DNA of 64,000 nt from Burkholderiaceae bacterium (lineage in GTDB: Bacteria; Pseudomonadota; Gammaproteobacteria; Burkholderiales; Burkholderiaceae_C): contig JACKLM010000002.1 in NCBI GenBank assembly GCA_024235895.1, positions 558,001-622,000 of the forward strand, in the 5' to 3' direction. Shown one piece after another: positions 49,986-59,474 of the stretch (positions within the stretch are counted from its first letter, which is position 1; the number at the start of each line of letters is the position of its first letter). The notes below the pieces were generated by a model that was not told where the DNA came from, ran no database searches, and saw only the letters and a program-made list of their open reading frames with translations. Position numbers and translations under genes: made by a program.

Positions 49986-50849
49986 TCAGGGGCGTCCGCC
50001 GGCGGACGGGAACCACCGCACGCGCACCCCCAGATCGAGCCCGCGCAGCAGCCCGCGCTGCAGCCGCTGGCTCACCACCCGCTCGTGCCGCAGCCCGCGC
50101 TGCTTGACCTGGTACAGCCGCCCCTTGTGCGGCTGGGTCTGGCCGAAGCGCTCACCCGCGGCCAGGCGCTGCACCAGCTCGGCGTAGGCCTGGGCGCTGG
50201 TCTGCACCGCGCGCCAGAACAGCCGCAGCTCGTCGTCGTCGGGCCGCACCTCGGGGCTGACGTGGGCGATCAGGCCGCCGGTGTCGATGCCGGCGTCGAT
50301 CCAGTGCAGCGTGCAGCCGACCTTCTCGGGCTCGCCGTTGTACAGCGCCCAGAACGTGCAGTCGGCACCACGGTACTCGGGCGACAGGCCGCCGTGCAGG
50401 TTGGCGATGCCCAGCCGGCCCATGGTCAGCAGCTCGCCGCGGATCAGCGAGGTGCCGAAGACGGCGATCAGGTCCGGCTGCATCTCGTGCGCCAGCGCGA
50501 CGACGTCGGGGTGGTTGATGTGCGGCACCTCGCGCACGAGCTCGGGGCGGTCCAGCCGCGGCGCGGCGTCGCCGAAGAAGAACCTGCCCTCGCCGCCGCC
50601 GGTGTAGCGCCGCCGGTCACGCAGCCAGCGCCAGGCCTTGCGGAAGAAACTGTCGGGCCGCAGCTGCTTGAGCAGCTTCGGCCAGGAGAAGTGCGAGCCC
50701 GTCTCCTGCACGATCGCCTGCACGTCGCCGGCGCGGCACAGCGCATTGGCGACGTAGAGGTGGCGCGGGCTGCGGCCGCACAACACCATCAGCTTCAGGC
50801 GTGGGGCCGTGCCGTCGGCAGCCTGCGCGGCATTCGAGGGGTCAGGCAC
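49986..50849 (-). CDS. formyltransferase-family protein
   Basis: The 287-residue protein has the formyltransferase catalytic layout: NLHGGLSPEYRGADCTFWAL (Asn and His of the triad) and IDAGIDTGGLI (Asp), as in methionyl-tRNA or sugar-amine N-formyltransferases using 10-formyl-tetrahydrofolate. In a polysaccharide locus the substrate is probably an amino sugar nucleotide. I start at GTG 50849, which overlaps the upstream toroid gene by eight bases; an ATG at 50891 would overlap by 50. Confidence 0.8.
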   Translation of the reverse strand: MPDPSNAAQAADGTAPRLKLMVLCGRSPRHLYVANALCRAGDVQAIVQETGSHFSWPKLLKQLRPDSFFRKAWRWLRDRRRYTGGGEGRFFFGDAAPRLDRPELVREVPHINHPDVVALAHEMQPDLIAVFGTSLIRGELLTMGRLGIANLHGGLSPEYRGADCTFWALYNGEPEKVGCTLHWIDAGIDTGGLIAHVSPEVRPDDDELRLFWRAVQTSAQAYAELVQRLAAGERFGQTQPHKGRLYQVKQRGLRHERVVSQRLQRGLLRGLDLGVRVRWFPSAGGRP

Positions 50850-52077
50850 GGGCCGCCTCCCGCGCGGGCGCGGCGGCCGCGGTGCCCACACCGGGCACCG
50901 GCGGCACCGAGATGTCGAGCATGTCCATCATCAGCGCGTCGGCGAAGAACTTGGCCGCCCAGTTGGGGAACTCGAAGCGCGAATAGTCGCCCCAGATCGG
51001 CGCCGATCCCGCGATGCCGCCGCGCACCGCCGGGTCCGGGTGGTCCAGCCGGTGCGTCGTCTTCAGGTAGCCCAGCGCCGAGCGCGCGTGGGCGCGCAGC
51101 GACGCGTCGCCGCTGGCCTGCGCCAGCCGCGTCCAGTTCAGGCTCATCTGCGCGACGCCGGTCAGGCAGGCGTAGTTGGCGTCGGCGATCCAGCCGTCCT
51201 TGTAGGTGCCGGCCAGCCAGCCGTCGCTGCGCTGCACGGCGGCGACGCCGCGGCCCGCGGTCAGCGCGGCGGTCAGGTAGCGCTCGTCGCCCAGCAGCAC
51301 GCCCGACTCCAGCAGGCCGCGGATCGCGTAGGCGATGGTGTGCGTGAACGGCGACCGCCACGGCACGAAGGCATTGGTCGCGAACCAGCCGCTGGCGGTC
51401 TGCTGCGTCAGCGCCCAGTCGAGGTTCCTGCGCGCGGCCTGCACCAGGCGCGGCTCGCCGGCGATCAGCCCGGTGGCCAGCAGCGGCCAGGTGGCGCGCG
51501 TGTTGTAGACGTGCGGCGTGTCGTGGTGCTCGAACCTGCGCCAGCAGCCGTCGTCGTCCTGCTGGCCGGCCAGCCAGTGGCCGGCGCGCACGGCCGCCTC
51601 CAGGCAGTCGCTGCGCTGCAACTGCGTGGCGCCGGCCACCATGCCGTGCATGATCTGGCCGGTGTTGAAGATCACCGGCCGGCTGCCGGGCTCGCCGAAG
51701 TGGCCGGGGAAGGCGCCGTCGGGCAGCTGGATCGAGAGCTCCCAGTCGATCATGCGCTGTGCGCGCGCCACCAGCTCGGGGCGGCCCAGCGCCTCGGCCG
51801 CGGCCAGCATCGTCTCGATGATGTAGCCGGTGGTCTCGGGATAGCTCGGCAACCAGCCGTCCTCGAAGCTCCAGCCCGCGGAGACGCCGCCGGCGTCGGG
51901 GTGGCCGTCGCGCACGTCCTGCGCGCGGCACAGCCAGTCGATGGCGGCGCCCAGGTGCACGGCGTGCGGCTGCGGCGCGGCGCTGGCGCCACGCACGCTG
52001 TCCCACACCAGGGCCAGGTGGCGCGGGCGCCAGGGCCTGTAGCGCACGGGCAGGCGCACGAGGTCGATCACGTTCAT
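50842..52077 (-). CDS. alpha/alpha-toroid (prenyltransferase/squalene-oxidase repeat) protein, copy 2
   Basis: The 411-residue protein, starting MNVIDLVRLPV at 52077, has the helical-pair repeats of the toroid fold (SIQLPDGAFPGHFG, FNTGQIMHGMVAG, QTASGWFATNAF, SDGWLAGTYKDGW). It is a longer relative of the gene at 35794. No signal peptide. It lies between a PaaK-like ligase and a formyltransferase, so it may act on the same intermediate. Confidence 0.8.
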   Translation of the reverse strand: MNVIDLVRLPVRYRPWRPRHLALVWDSVRGASAAPQPHAVHLGAAIDWLCRAQDVRDGHPDAGGVSAGWSFEDGWLPSYPETTGYIIETMLAAAEALGRPELVARAQRMIDWELSIQLPDGAFPGHFGEPGSRPVIFNTGQIMHGMVAGATQLQRSDCLEAAVRAGHWLAGQQDDDGCWRRFEHHDTPHVYNTRATWPLLATGLIAGEPRLVQAARRNLDWALTQQTASGWFATNAFVPWRSPFTHTIAYAIRGLLESGVLLGDERYLTAALTAGRGVAAVQRSDGWLAGTYKDGWIADANYACLTGVAQMSLNWTRLAQASGDASLRAHARSALGYLKTTHRLDHPDPAVRGGIAGSAPIWGDYSRFEFPNWAAKFFADALMMDMLDISVPPVPGVGTAAAAPAREAARA

Positions 52078-52096
52078 GTTCGGGTTCTGTCGTGAC

Positions 52097-53533
52097 TCAA
52101 TGGTTGGCGCTGGCCTGCGCCAGTTCGCCCTGCAGCGCGACGTGGCTGACCACATAGCGGTGCTTGCCGGAAGCCTCGGGCGCGATGGCGTCGACGGCGC
52201 GCACGGCCACGCGCACGTCGGCGCCCAGACGCTGCTGCAGGCCGGACTCGATGGCCTGCGCCCGCTCGGGCGCCCAGCCAGGGCCCGGGACGACCAGCAC
52301 CTCCAGGTCGCGCAGCGTGTGCTGGACGAGCTTGAACTCGGCCACGCCTTCGGTCGCGCGCAGCACGTAGATGCCGGCCAGTGCGTGCATGATGGTGCCG
52401 TCGGCCCGCACCAGGAAGTCGGTGTGGCGGCCGACGACCTCGGCGATCACGTGCAGGCCGCGGCCGCCGCGATCGGGATCGGGGCTCAGGCGCACCATGT
52501 CGCCGGTGCGGTAGCGGATGAAGGGCTGCGCCTGCGAACACAGCCCGGTCATCACCGCCTCGCCGAGCTCGCCCGGCGCCACGGGCTGGCCGGTAGGGTC
52601 GAGCACCTCCAGCAGGATGCTCTCGCTCATCAGCAGCATCTGGCCCGTGGGGTTGTCGGGGCTCTCGTGCGCGGTGAAGCCGATGTCGCGGCTGCCGAAC
52701 TCGTTGGCCACAGGGGCACCGAAGACCTCGGCGATCAGCGTGCGCTGGTGGTCGTACAGCGGCTCTCCGGTGGTGCAGACCACCTTCAGCCGCGGCAGGC
52801 GCGGCTTGCGGCCGCGTTCCCTGGCGTGCGCCGCCAGCAGCGCCACCGAGCTGGCGTAGCCATACAGGCAGCGCGGCGAGAAGCGCTCGAGCGCGCCGAG
52901 GTAGCCGTCCATGCGCGCCGGCGACATCGCGAAGGCGTTGAGCACCAGCTGGTTGATCAGGCGGTCGCGCACCGTCTTGACCCAGTCGGTCTTGTTCAGC
53001 TCGACCGGCGCGCCCCAGAGGTAGGCCTCGGGGTCGCCCGGCTCGACGCCCCACCAGCGCCGCGCACGCATGCGGCCTGCGGCGTCGGAGGCCTGGCGCC
53101 AGCGGCCGAAGTGGAAGATCAGCGGCGTGCCGCTGGAGCCGCCGGTGTTGTACTTGAAGGTGCCCCCTGGGACGCCGTGCCAGACGAGTTCGGCGTGGTG
53201 GGCCGCGGCGTCGTGCTTGGTCATGCAGGGCAGCCGCTCGAGGTCGTGCAGGCCGCCCAAGTCTTCGGGCGACAAACCTGCGGCCTCGAGGCGACGACGG
53301 TGCCAAGGGCAGTGCGCCCAGGCCAGACCGAGCAGCTGGTGCAGCCTGTCGTGTTGCAGGGCCTCCAGATCCGTGCGGCCCAGCCACTGGCTCTGCTCGA
53401 GTCGACGCAGGTAGGCGAAGGTGGGGCGACGGACCGCTCGCTCCTGCGCCCGGTAGACCGTCCGTGCCAAGGCCCGCGCCAACACGCTCGATGGCTCCGA
53501 GCGACCCGCCGTCAGACGCGGTTGGCCGACCAT
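52097..53533 (-). CDS. PaaK/CapK-like adenylate-forming protein
   Basis: The 478-residue protein has the AMP-binding loop FKYNTGGSSGTPLIFHF, the CTTGEPL segment, NEFGSRDIGF and FIRYRTGDMVRLS, as in phenylacetate-CoA ligase and the CapK group found in capsule loci. These enzymes activate carboxylic acids as adenylates; the acid here is unknown. I start at ATG 53533, overlapping the end of the ligase-like gene by 22 bases. Longer open sequence upstream is antiparallel shadow. Confidence 0.85.
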   Translation of the reverse strand: MVGQPRLTAGRSEPSSVLARALARTVYRAQERAVRRPTFAYLRRLEQSQWLGRTDLEALQHDRLHQLLGLAWAHCPWHRRRLEAAGLSPEDLGGLHDLERLPCMTKHDAAAHHAELVWHGVPGGTFKYNTGGSSGTPLIFHFGRWRQASDAAGRMRARRWWGVEPGDPEAYLWGAPVELNKTDWVKTVRDRLINQLVLNAFAMSPARMDGYLGALERFSPRCLYGYASSVALLAAHARERGRKPRLPRLKVVCTTGEPLYDHQRTLIAEVFGAPVANEFGSRDIGFTAHESPDNPTGQMLLMSESILLEVLDPTGQPVAPGELGEAVMTGLCSQAQPFIRYRTGDMVRLSPDPDRGGRGLHVIAEVVGRHTDFLVRADGTIMHALAGIYVLRATEGVAEFKLVQHTLRDLEVLVVPGPGWAPERAQAIESGLQQRLGADVRVAVRAVDAIAPEASGKHRYVVSHVALQGELAQASANH

Positions 53534-54822
53534 GGCGGCGCTGCCACACCGCGGTGCGGCACCCCGCCGGACACCGTGGCGGTCGGGGAGGCACGGGCCT
53601 GCCCGACGAGGTGGTTCGTCACGACGACCACCGCCACCAGGTGGTAGATGTAGTCGAAGTAGGCCAGCCCCAGGAAGGCGCCCGCGCTCATGTAGCCCAC
53701 CATGCTGACCTGGATCATGGCCGCGAGGTCGCGCGCCCAGAGCTGGGTCGGGTCCTTCCGGGTACGACGGATGATGGCGCTGCACTTGCGCCATGTCATC
53801 GCGAGCAGGCCCAGGAAGAATGCCAGCCCGAGGTAGCCGTGTTCGCCGAGCACCTCGAAGTAGATGCTGTGCACGTCGCGGCAGTCGTTGGGGTTCGGCG
53901 CATAGCGTTGGCAAACCGGCCGCTGCCAGGTCTCGAATCCGCCGCCGACGAAACGGTCGTTGGCCAGGTTGATCGCGCTCTTCCACTGGTTGATCCGCCC
54001 CATGGCGGACCTGTCCTCCTGGTAGGTCTTGATCGTCGTCATCCGCTCGTGCCACTCCTGCGGCATGAGCGACAAGCCCAGCCCGGCGGCCACGATGACG
54101 AAGGCCGCGGTGGCGAACTTGTGCCGGCTCTTGAGCCAGAAGTAGCCGCCCGTCAGCATCAGCGCGATCAACGCGCCGCGAGACTGGGAGCCGAACGCCG
54201 CGATCGCCGTGAGGAACATGGCGGCGGCGAGACCCAGCTTGATCTTCTTGTGCGCCTCGTGGAGGTACAGGTACCGCATCAAGGGGATGGTCATCACCAT
54301 CGCCATCGCCAGTTCGTTGTTGCCGCCGATGAAGGTTCCCGCCGGACCCTGCACACGGTAGGCGCCTCCGTTGACGATCGTGAAAATCCCGCCCTTGACC
54401 CCGTAGAAACCGAGCGACAGCACGACGACCCAGATGAAGAGATGGACGCGCCGCTGCGACGTCAGCAGCAGCAAGGTCATGAAGGTCAGGACCTGGATCT
54501 TGATGACCTTTTCGTACTGTTCGAGCGCGAGGTTGACGTAGAACGCGGTCGCCGTGGTCACGCCCATCCAGATGACGAACAAGATCAGAAGCACGATCTC
54601 GCGACTCCACACCATGCGCTTGGCCTCCTTGGAGATCAACATGCCAACGAGGGTGACGAGCACGACGATCTGGACCACCGGCATCGAGAACATGAAGCCC
54701 CAGGTCAGCCGATGGGGATTCATGTAGCCGAGCCAGGCCAGCATCAGGATGCCCCAGAAGGGGCGCTTGAGGATGAACGGCAGCGAGCCGAAGACGATGC
54801 AGGCCAAGAACAGGTCACGCAT
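53512..54822 (-). CDS. O-antigen-ligase-like protein, exosortase-A-associated (TIGR03097 type)
   Basis: The 436-residue polytopic protein starts MRDLFLACIVFGSLPFILKR and has about eleven membrane segments. A periplasmic loop with FVGGGFETWQ and YFEVLGEHGYLGL lies where WaaL/O-ligases carry their catalytic His/Arg. The sequence matches the putative O-glycosylation ligase of XrtA loci (an identification from memory of the family, not a search). It would attach or polymerise glycan on the periplasmic side. The ATG at 54822 overlaps the preceding glycosyltransferase by eight bases. Confidence 0.85.
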   Translation of the reverse strand: MRDLFLACIVFGSLPFILKRPFWGILMLAWLGYMNPHRLTWGFMFSMPVVQIVVLVTLVGMLISKEAKRMVWSREIVLLILFVIWMGVTTATAFYVNLALEQYEKVIKIQVLTFMTLLLLTSQRRVHLFIWVVVLSLGFYGVKGGIFTIVNGGAYRVQGPAGTFIGGNNELAMAMVMTIPLMRYLYLHEAHKKIKLGLAAAMFLTAIAAFGSQSRGALIALMLTGGYFWLKSRHKFATAAFVIVAAGLGLSLMPQEWHERMTTIKTYQEDRSAMGRINQWKSAINLANDRFVGGGFETWQRPVCQRYAPNPNDCRDVHSIYFEVLGEHGYLGLAFFLGLLAMTWRKCSAIIRRTRKDPTQLWARDLAAMIQVSMVGYMSAGAFLGLAYFDYIYHLVAVVVVTNHLVGQARASPTATVSGGVPHRGVAAPPWSANRV

Positions 54823-56053
54823 GGCCAACCTCCGCCCGGGACGCATCGCGGCGGCTCGGCGCCCGAGCCAATGAACGGAACTCGCGCAGCAGGACCTCGA
54901 CGCGCCTGTCCCAGGTGTTCTGGCACGCATGGGCGTGGATGACGCCGGGCTCCCTGCGCTCGGTCAGCGCGGCCTCGATGGCGCGCCTCAGCGCATCGGC
55001 ATCCCCGAAGGGCACGACGACGCCGAGATCGGCCGACGCGACGACCTCGCGATTGCCGCCGACGTCGGTGGCGACGACGGGGATGCCGCAACCCATGGCC
55101 TCCAGCAGCACGTTGGCCCATCCCTCGTTGCGGGTGGCCAGCACGAACGCGTCGGCCGCCGACAGCGGCACGCGCAGGTCCTGCGGTGCAACAGGCCCCA
55201 GGAAGCGCACCGCATCAGCGAGCCCGAGCGATGCCACTTGCCGCTTCAGCCGATCGGTCCAGTCGCCCTCGGGGCTGGCGCCGCCGACGACGAGATAGAC
55301 CAGGCCCGGGAATCGCTGCCGCAGCGCCGGCAGCAGCTCGATGACGCGGTGGAAGCCCTTGCGCTCGACGAGCGCACCTACGGTGATGAGAACCGGCACG
55401 TCTGCCGGCAGGCCCAGGTGTTGCCGCGCGTCGACGCGCGGCAGCGGGCTGAATCGCTCGAGGTCGACCCCGTTGCCGACGACCCGGACTTTGTCGGGCG
55501 GCGTGCCGAGGCCGACGGCGACCTGACGCAACGACTCGGACACTGCGAAGATGCGCGAGGCGCGCTGCAGCGCAAGGCGCACCCGTGCAGCGAGATGCGG
55601 GTCTCTCGCGTGCCTGACCTCGGTGCCACGCAACGTGATGGTCACCGGCACTTCCAGCCAGCGTCCCAGCAGGGTGGCTGCATAGCCGTCCGGGTAGGCG
55701 AAGTGGGCGTCGATCAGGTCGAGCCGCCCTTCCCGGCGCAGGCGGCGCAACCTTGGCCAGGCGCCCAACGCCATGGCCAGGCCGTCGAACTGCTTCAGCG
55801 CGCCCGGGACCGAAAGGAAGCGCGGAAACCAGACGTCGATGCCCTGCTGGCGCTCATGCATCGGCGCGCCGGCACGGAACCCCGGCCGAAAGCGCCGCAA
55901 CAGCGACTGCAGCGGAAACCACGGTGCGGGCGCGACAACCGCAAGCGGCAGGTGCCGCCCCACCCGGAACATGCGCTCACGGATGAACAGGCCGGCACCC
56001 GGCTGCCGCGCGCTGGGGAAGAGGCTGCTCAGCACGACGACGTGCGGGCTCAT
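54815..56053 (-). CDS. family-4 glycosyltransferase
   Basis: The 412-residue GT-B enzyme starts MSPHVVVLSSLFPSARQPG and has ITVGALVERKGFHRVI and TRNEGWANVLLEAMGCGIPVVA, the GT4 donor-site motifs, plus TLRGTEVRH. I chose ATG 56053, preceded by GAGG at suitable spacing, over ATG 56083, which lies within the upstream gene. It is part of the XrtA-associated minus-strand operon. Confidence 0.87.
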   Translation of the reverse strand: MSPHVVVLSSLFPSARQPGAGLFIRERMFRVGRHLPLAVVAPAPWFPLQSLLRRFRPGFRAGAPMHERQQGIDVWFPRFLSVPGALKQFDGLAMALGAWPRLRRLRREGRLDLIDAHFAYPDGYAATLLGRWLEVPVTITLRGTEVRHARDPHLAARVRLALQRASRIFAVSESLRQVAVGLGTPPDKVRVVGNGVDLERFSPLPRVDARQHLGLPADVPVLITVGALVERKGFHRVIELLPALRQRFPGLVYLVVGGASPEGDWTDRLKRQVASLGLADAVRFLGPVAPQDLRVPLSAADAFVLATRNEGWANVLLEAMGCGIPVVATDVGGNREVVASADLGVVVPFGDADALRRAIEAALTERREPGVIHAHACQNTWDRRVEVLLREFRSLARAPSRRDASRAEVGHA

Positions 56054-56075
56054 GGCCTCGGTGTCTGTTTCTGAC

Positions 56076-57311
56076 TCAGGCATGGGCGGCTGCCCCGGTG
56101 CGGCGGTGCGCCGTGAGGTGCTCGTACGGCGCACGGTACAGCGCGACGCTGCGCGCCCAGTTGCGCTGCGTCTCCACGAAGCGCCGCCCGTTGGCGCGCA
56201 GCTGAGGCCAGCGCTCGCGTTGCGCAAGGAGGCCCAGCACGGCTTGCGCCAGCGCGTCGGCGCGGCCGGCCCTGAAGAGCATGCCGGTGTCGCCGTCGCG
56301 GATCAGCTCCTGGTGCCCGCCCACGTCGCTGGCCACCAGCAGCCTGCCCTGCGCCATCGCTTCCAGCGGCTTGAGCGGGGTGACGAGCTCGGTCAGCCGC
56401 ATGCGGTGGCGCGGGTAGCACAGGACATCGACCAGGTCGTAGTAGCGGCCCACCTCCGCGTGCGGCACGCGGCCGGTGAAGACGACCTTGTCGGCCACGC
56501 CGAGCTGCTGTGCCTGCGCCTTCAGCGCGGCGTCCTGCGGCCCGCCGCCGACGAGCAGCACGCGCAGGTCGGGGCGCTTCGCGAGCAGGCTGGGCAGCGC
56601 GGCCAGCAGCAGGTCCAGGCCCTCGTAGGCGTAGAAGCTGCCGATGAAGCCGAGCACGGTCGCGCCGGCCAGGCCGAGACTGGCCTTCAGCGCCACGTCC
56701 GGGGTGCCACTGGGCTCGAACTTGTCGATGTCGACGGCGTTGGGGATGACCGTGACCTTGGTGGGCGGGATGCCGCGCGCGACGATGTCGCCGCGCAGGC
56801 CCTCGCAGATGGTGAAGACGTGCGCGGCCTGGCGCAGCGCATGCGTCTCGAGCCGGCGCGTCAGGCGGTAGCGCAGGCTGCCCTCGGCCGTGCTGCCGTG
56901 GTCGACGGCGGCGTCCTCCCAGAAGGCACGCACCTCGTAGACCACCGGGATACCCAGCTCGCGGCCCACGCGCAGCGCGGGGATCGCGTTCAGCACCGGC
57001 GAGTGCGCGTGCAGGATGTCGGGCCGCACCTGGCGCGCCACCTCCTGCAGCCTCTGCTGGGTGGCCTTGATCAACGCGACCTCGCTCAGCCCCGGCAGCC
57101 TGGGGCCGGTGGGCGCGGGCGTGCGGAAGAAGTGCCAGCCCTCCACCGTCTCCTCCAGCGCGCCGTCTGGGGTGGGGGCAGTGTGCTTGGGGCTGGTGAG
57201 GTGCGCCGTCTCCCACCCCAGCTTGCGCTGCTCGCGCAGGATCGCGAGCGTGCGGAACGTGTACCCGCTGTGCAGCGGGATGGAGTGGTCCAGGACGTGG
57301 AGGATGCGCAT
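56076..57311 (-). CDS. XrtA-system glycosyltransferase (TIGR04063 type)
   Basis: The 411-residue GT4 starts RILHVLDHSIPLHSGYTFRT, a phrase characteristic of the PEP-CTERM/XrtA-associated glycosyltransferase family. It has FIGSFYAYEGLDLLL and TELVTPLKPLEAMAQG (unlike the ordinary E-x7-E region). It follows the amidotransferase gene after 15 bases. It probably works on the EPS that accompanies exosortase A. Confidence 0.9.
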   Translation of the reverse strand: MRILHVLDHSIPLHSGYTFRTLAILREQRKLGWETAHLTSPKHTAPTPDGALEETVEGWHFFRTPAPTGPRLPGLSEVALIKATQQRLQEVARQVRPDILHAHSPVLNAIPALRVGRELGIPVVYEVRAFWEDAAVDHGSTAEGSLRYRLTRRLETHALRQAAHVFTICEGLRGDIVARGIPPTKVTVIPNAVDIDKFEPSGTPDVALKASLGLAGATVLGFIGSFYAYEGLDLLLAALPSLLAKRPDLRVLLVGGGPQDAALKAQAQQLGVADKVVFTGRVPHAEVGRYYDLVDVLCYPRHRMRLTELVTPLKPLEAMAQGRLLVASDVGGHQELIRDGDTGMLFRAGRADALAQAVLGLLAQRERWPQLRANGRRFVETQRNWARSVALYRAPYEHLTAHRRTGAAAHA

Positions 57312-57321
57312 GACGCTTGAA

Positions 57322-57369
57322 GGGGCTCAGGCCGCGCGTTCCATGATTCGATACGCAGGACTTGGCCCC
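57322..57369. repeat. degraded palindromic repeat forming the 3' end of the amidotransferase gene
   Basis: GGGGCTCAGGCCGCGCGTTCC on the plus strand and the matching right arm ending CTTGGCCCC pair imperfectly around ATGATTC. On the minus strand the repeat encodes the last 14 residues (MGPSPAYRIMERAA) and the TGA stop of the amidotransferase. Confidence 0.7.
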
Positions 57370-59321
57370 ATCGAACGGGGGATCGCGACCGGGGTCGCGA
57401 CGCTGCGCAAGAAGGCCTCGAACATCAGCAGTGTCCAAAGCGGCGCGCTGTAGTCGCGCGTACCGTTCTGGTGCGCGTCGACCAGGTGCTGCAGGTAGCC
57501 GCGGTTGAACCAGCCGGTGGCCTCGAGTCGGGGCCCCAGGACGGCGTCGCGCACGCGCTGCTTCAGCGGGCCGCGGAACCAGCGCGCCAGCGGCACGGCG
57601 AAGCCCATCTTCGGGCGGTACAGCACGTCGTGCGGCAGCAGCGGCTCCATCGCTTTCTTGAGCAGGAACTTGCCCTCCTGCCCGCGCAGCTTGAGGCTGC
57701 TGGGCAGCGTGGCCAGCCACTCGACCAGCGGGTGGTCCATCAGCGGCTCGCGCACCTCGAGGCTGTGCGCCATGCTGGCGCGGTCGACCTTGGTGTTGAT
57801 GTCGCCGACGAGGTAGGTCTTCAGGTCCAGGTACTGGATCAGCGCCAGCGGGTCGTCGCTGCCCGACAGCTGCGCGTGCCGCGCGGCGTGGCGGTCGAAG
57901 ACCTGCTGCGCGTCGTAGCCGCCGAGCTCGCGCTTGAAGGCGTCGCTGAAGAGCTGCGCGCGCATCGGGGCACGCATCAGCGACACGCTGTGGAAGTAGG
58001 CCTGCACCGAGCTGCGCGCCATGCCCTCGAAGGTGGTCTTGGCGCGCAGCACGCGCGGCGCCCAGTCGGCCTTGGGGTAGACGCGGCCGAGCAGCCCGAA
58101 CAGCGGCTCGCGCAGGCCGGCCGGCAGCGCGCGGCGCATGCGCTCTTCCATCAGGTGCAACCGGTAGCGCCGGTAGCCGCCGAAGCTCTCGTCGCCGCCG
58201 TCGCCCGACAGCGCCACCGTGACGCGCTTGCGCGCGAGCTCGCTGACGCGGTAGGTGGGGATGGCGCTGCTGTCGGCGTAGGGCTCGTCGTACAGGCGCG
58301 CCAGGGTGTCGATGAGGTCGAAGTCGTCGCTGGCGACGGTCTCGACGTAGTGGTCGGTGCGGTAGCGATCGGCCACCCTCTGGGCGAAGGCCGATTCGTT
58401 GTACGCCGGGTCGTCGAACGCGATCGAGCAGGTGTGCACGGGCTGGTCCGACAAGCCCGCCATCGTCGCGACGACGGCGCTGCTGTCGACGCCGCCGCTG
58501 AGGAACGCGCCCAGCGGCACCTCGGCGATCATGCGCAGCCGCACCGATTCGGCAAGCCGTGCGCGCAGCTCGTCGAAGGCGTCGGCGGCGCTGATCGGGC
58601 TGGCGAGCGTGAAGCGCAGGTCCCAGTAGGGCTGCGGCGCCGGCAGCGGCTGGCCGCGGCGGATCGTCAGGCAGTGGCCGGGCTCGAGCTTGCGCGCCTG
58701 CTTGAAGATCGTGCGCGGCTCGGCGATGTAGCCGAGGGCGAAGTACTCCTCCACGGCCAGCGGGTCGATATCGCGCCGCAGGCCGCTGCCGGCGCCGTGG
58801 CCCCCGTTGCCCGTGTAGGCCAGCAGCGACTTGAGCTCGCTGCCGAAGAGCAGCCAGCCGTCGTCGGTGACCGCGTAGTGCATCGGCTTGACGCCCAGGC
58901 GGTCGCGCGCCAGGAACAGGGTCTGGCGGCTGCGGTCCCAGATCGCGAACGCGAACATGCCGCGCAGGCGCTGCAGGCACTGCTCGCCCCAGGCCTCCCA
59001 GGCGTGGACGATGACCTCGGTGTCGCTGTGGGTGCGAAAGACGTGGCCCAGCGCCTGCAGCGCGGGCACCAGCTCCTGGAAGTTGTAGATCTCGCCGTTG
59101 AAGACGATGGCGACACTGCCGTCCTCGTTGAAGAGCGGCTGCTGGCCGGTGGCGACATCGATGATCGACAGCCGCCGGTGCCCGAGGCCGACGCCGGGTT
59201 CGAGGTGCAGGCTGCCCTCGTCGGGGCCGCGGTGGTGCTGCGACTCGTTCATGCGGTGCAGCACCGGGTGCGAGACCGGCCGCTCGGCGCGCGTGTCGAA
59301 GATGCCGGTGATGCCACACAT
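57327..59321 (-). CDS. exosortase-A-associated amidotransferase 1 (AsnB family)
   Basis: The 664-residue protein begins MCGITGIFDT with the glutaminase Cys2 intact, continues with HHRGPDEG, FNGEIYNF and RDRLGVKP, and has the synthetase loop FLSGGVDSSAVV and SGDGGDESFGG. This matches the XrtA-locus amidotransferase 1, which should transfer amide nitrogen from glutamine to a sugar carboxylate or similar. It is the only one of three AsnB homologues here with a complete glutaminase site. The last 14 residues and the stop come from a degraded palindromic repeat. ATG start at 59321. Confidence 0.92.
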   Translation of the reverse strand: MCGITGIFDTRAERPVSHPVLHRMNESQHHRGPDEGSLHLEPGVGLGHRRLSIIDVATGQQPLFNEDGSVAIVFNGEIYNFQELVPALQALGHVFRTHSDTEVIVHAWEAWGEQCLQRLRGMFAFAIWDRSRQTLFLARDRLGVKPMHYAVTDDGWLLFGSELKSLLAYTGNGGHGAGSGLRRDIDPLAVEEYFALGYIAEPRTIFKQARKLEPGHCLTIRRGQPLPAPQPYWDLRFTLASPISAADAFDELRARLAESVRLRMIAEVPLGAFLSGGVDSSAVVATMAGLSDQPVHTCSIAFDDPAYNESAFAQRVADRYRTDHYVETVASDDFDLIDTLARLYDEPYADSSAIPTYRVSELARKRVTVALSGDGGDESFGGYRRYRLHLMEERMRRALPAGLREPLFGLLGRVYPKADWAPRVLRAKTTFEGMARSSVQAYFHSVSLMRAPMRAQLFSDAFKRELGGYDAQQVFDRHAARHAQLSGSDDPLALIQYLDLKTYLVGDINTKVDRASMAHSLEVREPLMDHPLVEWLATLPSSLKLRGQEGKFLLKKAMEPLLPHDVLYRPKMGFAVPLARWFRGPLKQRVRDAVLGPRLEATGWFNRGYLQHLVDAHQNGTRDYSAPLWTLLMFEAFLRSVATPVAIPRSMGPSPAYRIMERAA

Positions 59322-59474
59322 ATCGGTTCGGGTCGGATCAAGCCCCGCCCATGGCGGAGCGCAGGAAGGTCGCGCGAGGCCAACGGCGATCGTAGGCGGC
59401 TCGCTGCCTCGCGTCCTCGGGTGGACGTCGGCTTCTAGCGCTTGGCATGACTTCTGGCACGCTGGACTCCAGGC

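Noticed and set aside
56050..59319. Open frame of 1089 codons on the minus strand
   Set aside because: It spans three real genes in a different frame and reads as Arg/Ala/Pro-rich sequence; high GC makes stops rare.
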